From positions 1 to 6,257 of the forward strand of contig JAPPMR010000329.1 in NCBI GenBank assembly GCA_028818995.1: a stretch of 6,257 bases of DNA. Direction: 5' to 3'. The stretch is from Candidatus Poribacteria bacterium (GTDB taxonomy: Bacteria; Poribacteria; WGA-4E; WGA-3G). Positions within the stretch are counted from its first letter, which is position 1. The number at the start of each line of letters is the position of its first letter. The translations under genes and the position numbers were made by a program. Below the pieces are notes generated by a model. That model was not told the origin of the DNA and did no database searches. It saw nothing but the letters and a program-made list of their open reading frames with translations. This document shows positions 4,675 through 6,257 of this stretch, in pieces.

Positions 4675-6111
4675 CTACCTTTCTCGATCAGAAATAAGGA
4701 GATCAAACGAATTACTCTGCCATCCACCTTCCAAAACGATATTATCCTTCGTTTCGCGCAACCGCTTGACCATACGTTCTTTCATGCGTCGCAATACGTG
4801 CTTATAGCCGAGATGTGTAGCAAGATTATGGAGTTCATGTGGGTCACTCTGCATATCGTAGAGTTCGTCTTCACTATATGGATTATAGACGTATTTCCAA
4901 GAATCAGTGCGTACCATCCGCACTGTTGCCAGTGTTGGTTCGTACCCATGAAATTCGGCGAAAACGTCATCTGGCCAATCTGTTACGTTTTCACCTTTGA
5001 GGAGCGGCACAATAGACCTTCCATCAAGATTGTTGGGCATTTCTGCACCACCGATTTCCAAAAATGTCGGCATCAGGTCAACAAGGTTCACAAATTCATC
5101 GCAAGTCGTTCCATGAGATGTCACTCCTGGCCATCGTATCACAAGCGGAATGTGATGTGTTTCTTCATACATGTGAAATCCTTTGTTGAAAAGTCGATGG
5201 CTACCGAGCATATCGCCGTGGTCAGTTGAAAAGATGATGATAGTGTTATCTGCTAAACCGCTCTGTTCAAGGCAATCGAAAATCCGTTGAACTTGGTCAT
5301 CAATAAAGGTGCAAAATCCCCAATACGCTGCGATGACTTTCTGCCAGTCAGACCAAGTTAAATGACTCGCGTTCCAGCGAAGCATTTCTTTTTGTTGGAT
5401 AAGAGGTTTGTTTATGAACTGTTCATCAAAGTTTCCCCAACGTTCCACAGAATCTGGGTCGTACATCGTGTCGTAGGGTTCTGGCACAGCATAAGGGAAG
5501 TGCGGACCGAAGAAATTAGCGGCAATCATAAAAGGTTGCTCGGAATTGGTATATCCATTGATTAATTCTATCGTTTTATCAGCAGTCCATGCTTCCATAG
5601 TTCGTTCTACAGGGAGTGGAAGTCTGCCATAGAACGGCGCCTCTCCACCCCATTCAAAAGGTTGCACCGCATCCCTGTCAATCCTAAAATCAATTCCATC
5701 ATCACGAAGCCATTGATGCCACTCGCTGTACGGATGCCACTTATCGTAACCCCAGAACTCAGTATCGCCTTGTTTGGCAAGATGCCATTTGCCGACACAA
5801 GCCACGTTGTATCCAGCCGCTTTAAGTAATTGTGGATATGCAGGTTTGTCGAGAATCTGATCTGAGAACACCGCATTAAAATTACCCATGTTTGATAGTT
5901 GCCCATGATTGTGGGGATATAATCCTGTAAGTAGCGAACCGCGTGCAGGTGAACAGAGCGCTATCGGTGTATAGGCTTTTGTAAAACGCATGCCTGTTGA
6001 TGCTATATTGTCTACTGCAGGTGTTTGGCAAACTGGGGCACCGTTGCAGCCTAATGAATCAAAACGTTGTTGATCAGTGAGTAAAAATAAGATATTAGGG
6101 GATTGTGACAT
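4675..6111 (-). CDS. Formylglycine-dependent type I sulfatase (arylsulfatase/choline-sulfatase-like)
   Basis: This 478-aa protein has the alkaline-phosphatase-superfamily sulfatase pattern. It hydrolyses a sulfate (or possibly phosphonate) monoester. The N-terminus NILFLLTDQQR (6-16) carries metal ligand D13; CSPAR (53-57) is the C-x-P-x-R signature whose C53 must be converted to formylglycine; GKWH (107-110), H204 (FGPHFPY), TDHGD (296-300, metal ligands D297 and H298) and NKG (309-311) complete the active site. ELYDMQSDPHELHNLA (416-431) is the family C-terminal motif. GAGGAAG (6116-6122) precedes the ATG by 4 nt. There is no signal peptide, so unlike many polysaccharide sulfatases it is predicted to act in the cytosol, on an imported small substrate. 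It starts 15 bp after an upstream gene and precedes a PhyH-family gene. No formylglycine-generating enzyme gene is in the window. The DQQR form recalls choline-sulfatase and phosphonate monoester hydrolase relatives, but the substrate cannot be set. Confidence 0.95.
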   Translation of the reverse strand: MSQSPNILFLLTDQQRFDSLGCNGAPVCQTPAVDNIASTGMRFTKAYTPIALCSPARGSLLTGLYPHNHGQLSNMGNFNAVFSDQILDKPAYPQLLKAAGYNVACVGKWHLAKQGDTEFWGYDKWHPYSEWHQWLRDDGIDFRIDRDAVQPFEWGGEAPFYGRLPLPVERTMEAWTADKTIELINGYTNSEQPFMIAANFFGPHFPYAVPEPYDTMYDPDSVERWGNFDEQFINKPLIQQKEMLRWNASHLTWSDWQKVIAAYWGFCTFIDDQVQRIFDCLEQSGLADNTIIIFSTDHGDMLGSHRLFNKGFHMYEETHHIPLVIRWPGVTSHGTTCDEFVNLVDLMPTFLEIGGAEMPNNLDGRSIVPLLKGENVTDWPDDVFAEFHGYEPTLATVRMVRTDSWKYVYNPYSEDELYDMQSDPHELHNLATHLGYKHVLRRMKERMVKRLRETKDNIVLEGGWQSNSFDLLISDRER

Positions 6112-6126
6112 ATTTCTTCCTCTTAA

Positions 6127-6257
6127 TCAATTAATGAGATTTTCGGGATTTAATGCTTCCAATTCTGGACGGACAAATCGTCCGTCTTTACGGATAAGAT
6201 TTCCATCAAAATACATTTCACCGCCGCCATATTCTGGTGTTTGAATCATCACCATAT
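6127..6257 (-). CDS. C-terminal end of an unidentified protein (partial)
   Basis: The last 42 codons of a minus-strand gene enter from the right edge, ending in TGA at 6129-6127, 15 bp before the sulfatase start. The peptide includes [20 protein letters not shown] and then [18 protein letters not shown]. It is soluble and mixed in charge, and the FDG-LIRKDG-FV phrase looks like a real, ordered protein end: two short strands around a turn. It loosely recalls C-termini of aminopeptidase-like metallohydrolases, but I do not recognise it securely and assign no function. Close spacing makes it the likely first visible gene of the sulfatase-PhyH operon. The absence of stops over 131 bp is weak evidence on its own; spacing and composition add support. 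Confidence 0.6.
   Translation of the reverse strand, partial: MVMIQTPEYGGGEMYFDGNLIRKDGRFVRPELEALNPENLIN

Noticed and set aside
4633..5229. A 198-codon plus-strand open frame
   Set aside because: It lies wholly opposite the sulfatase, whose catalytic motifs are complete, and its translation has no recognisable domain.

Overview
The window reads as ordinary bacterial chromosome of moderate GC content, with short intergenic gaps and Shine-Dalgarno sites before almost every gene. The gene mix is a secreted WD40-repeat protein with near-identical repeats, a phytanoyl-CoA dioxygenase-like (PhyH) enzyme, a formylglycine sulfatase, a lone APS kinase, an FAH-fold sugar-acid dehydratase-like enzyme and a nitrilase-superfamily amidase. 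I associate this mix with Poribacteria and similar uncultured, often host- or particle-associated lineages. That is an inference from gene content; no rRNA or marker gene is present to prove it.

Layout from left to right. (1) Positions 1-1542, minus strand: a two-gene unit, transcribed right to left. APS kinase (cysC) comes first, followed 13 bp later by an FAH-family protein whose C-terminus runs off the left edge. (2) Positions 1543-1862: a divergent control region with a good sigma70-type promoter for cysC, a leader of about 100 nt carrying two inverted repeats, and a probable extended -10 promoter for the next gene. (3) Positions 1863-2705, plus strand: a single carbon-nitrogen hydrolase with an intact Glu-Lys-Cys triad and many cysteines. 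(4) Positions 2706-2969: an intergenic region with three successive hairpin-forming palindromes, then a perfect TATAAT box. (5) Positions 2970-3818, plus strand: a secreted six-repeat WD40 protein coded by an exact 126-bp tandem period. (6) Positions 3860-6257, minus strand: a probable operon running right to left, made of the tail of an unidentified gene, a sulfatase and a PhyH-like dioxygenase.

How the genes may work together. The right-hand unit suggests processing of an organic sulfate ester or related compound: the sulfatase removes sulfate and the Fe(II)/2-oxoglutarate enzyme may hydroxylate the same or a linked substrate. On the left, APS kinase makes PAPS, while its partner resembles dehydratases of 2-keto-3-deoxy pentonates. 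A sulfated-sugar theme is therefore possible but not shown. Neither the substrate nor any direct link between the two sides can be read from sequence.

I see no rRNA, tRNA, CRISPR array, transposase or attachment site, and no clear new defence or mobile system. The most interesting items are the WD40 repeat array, with conserved framework and variable loop positions, the chained intergenic palindromes, and the cysC leader with its probable TTG start.
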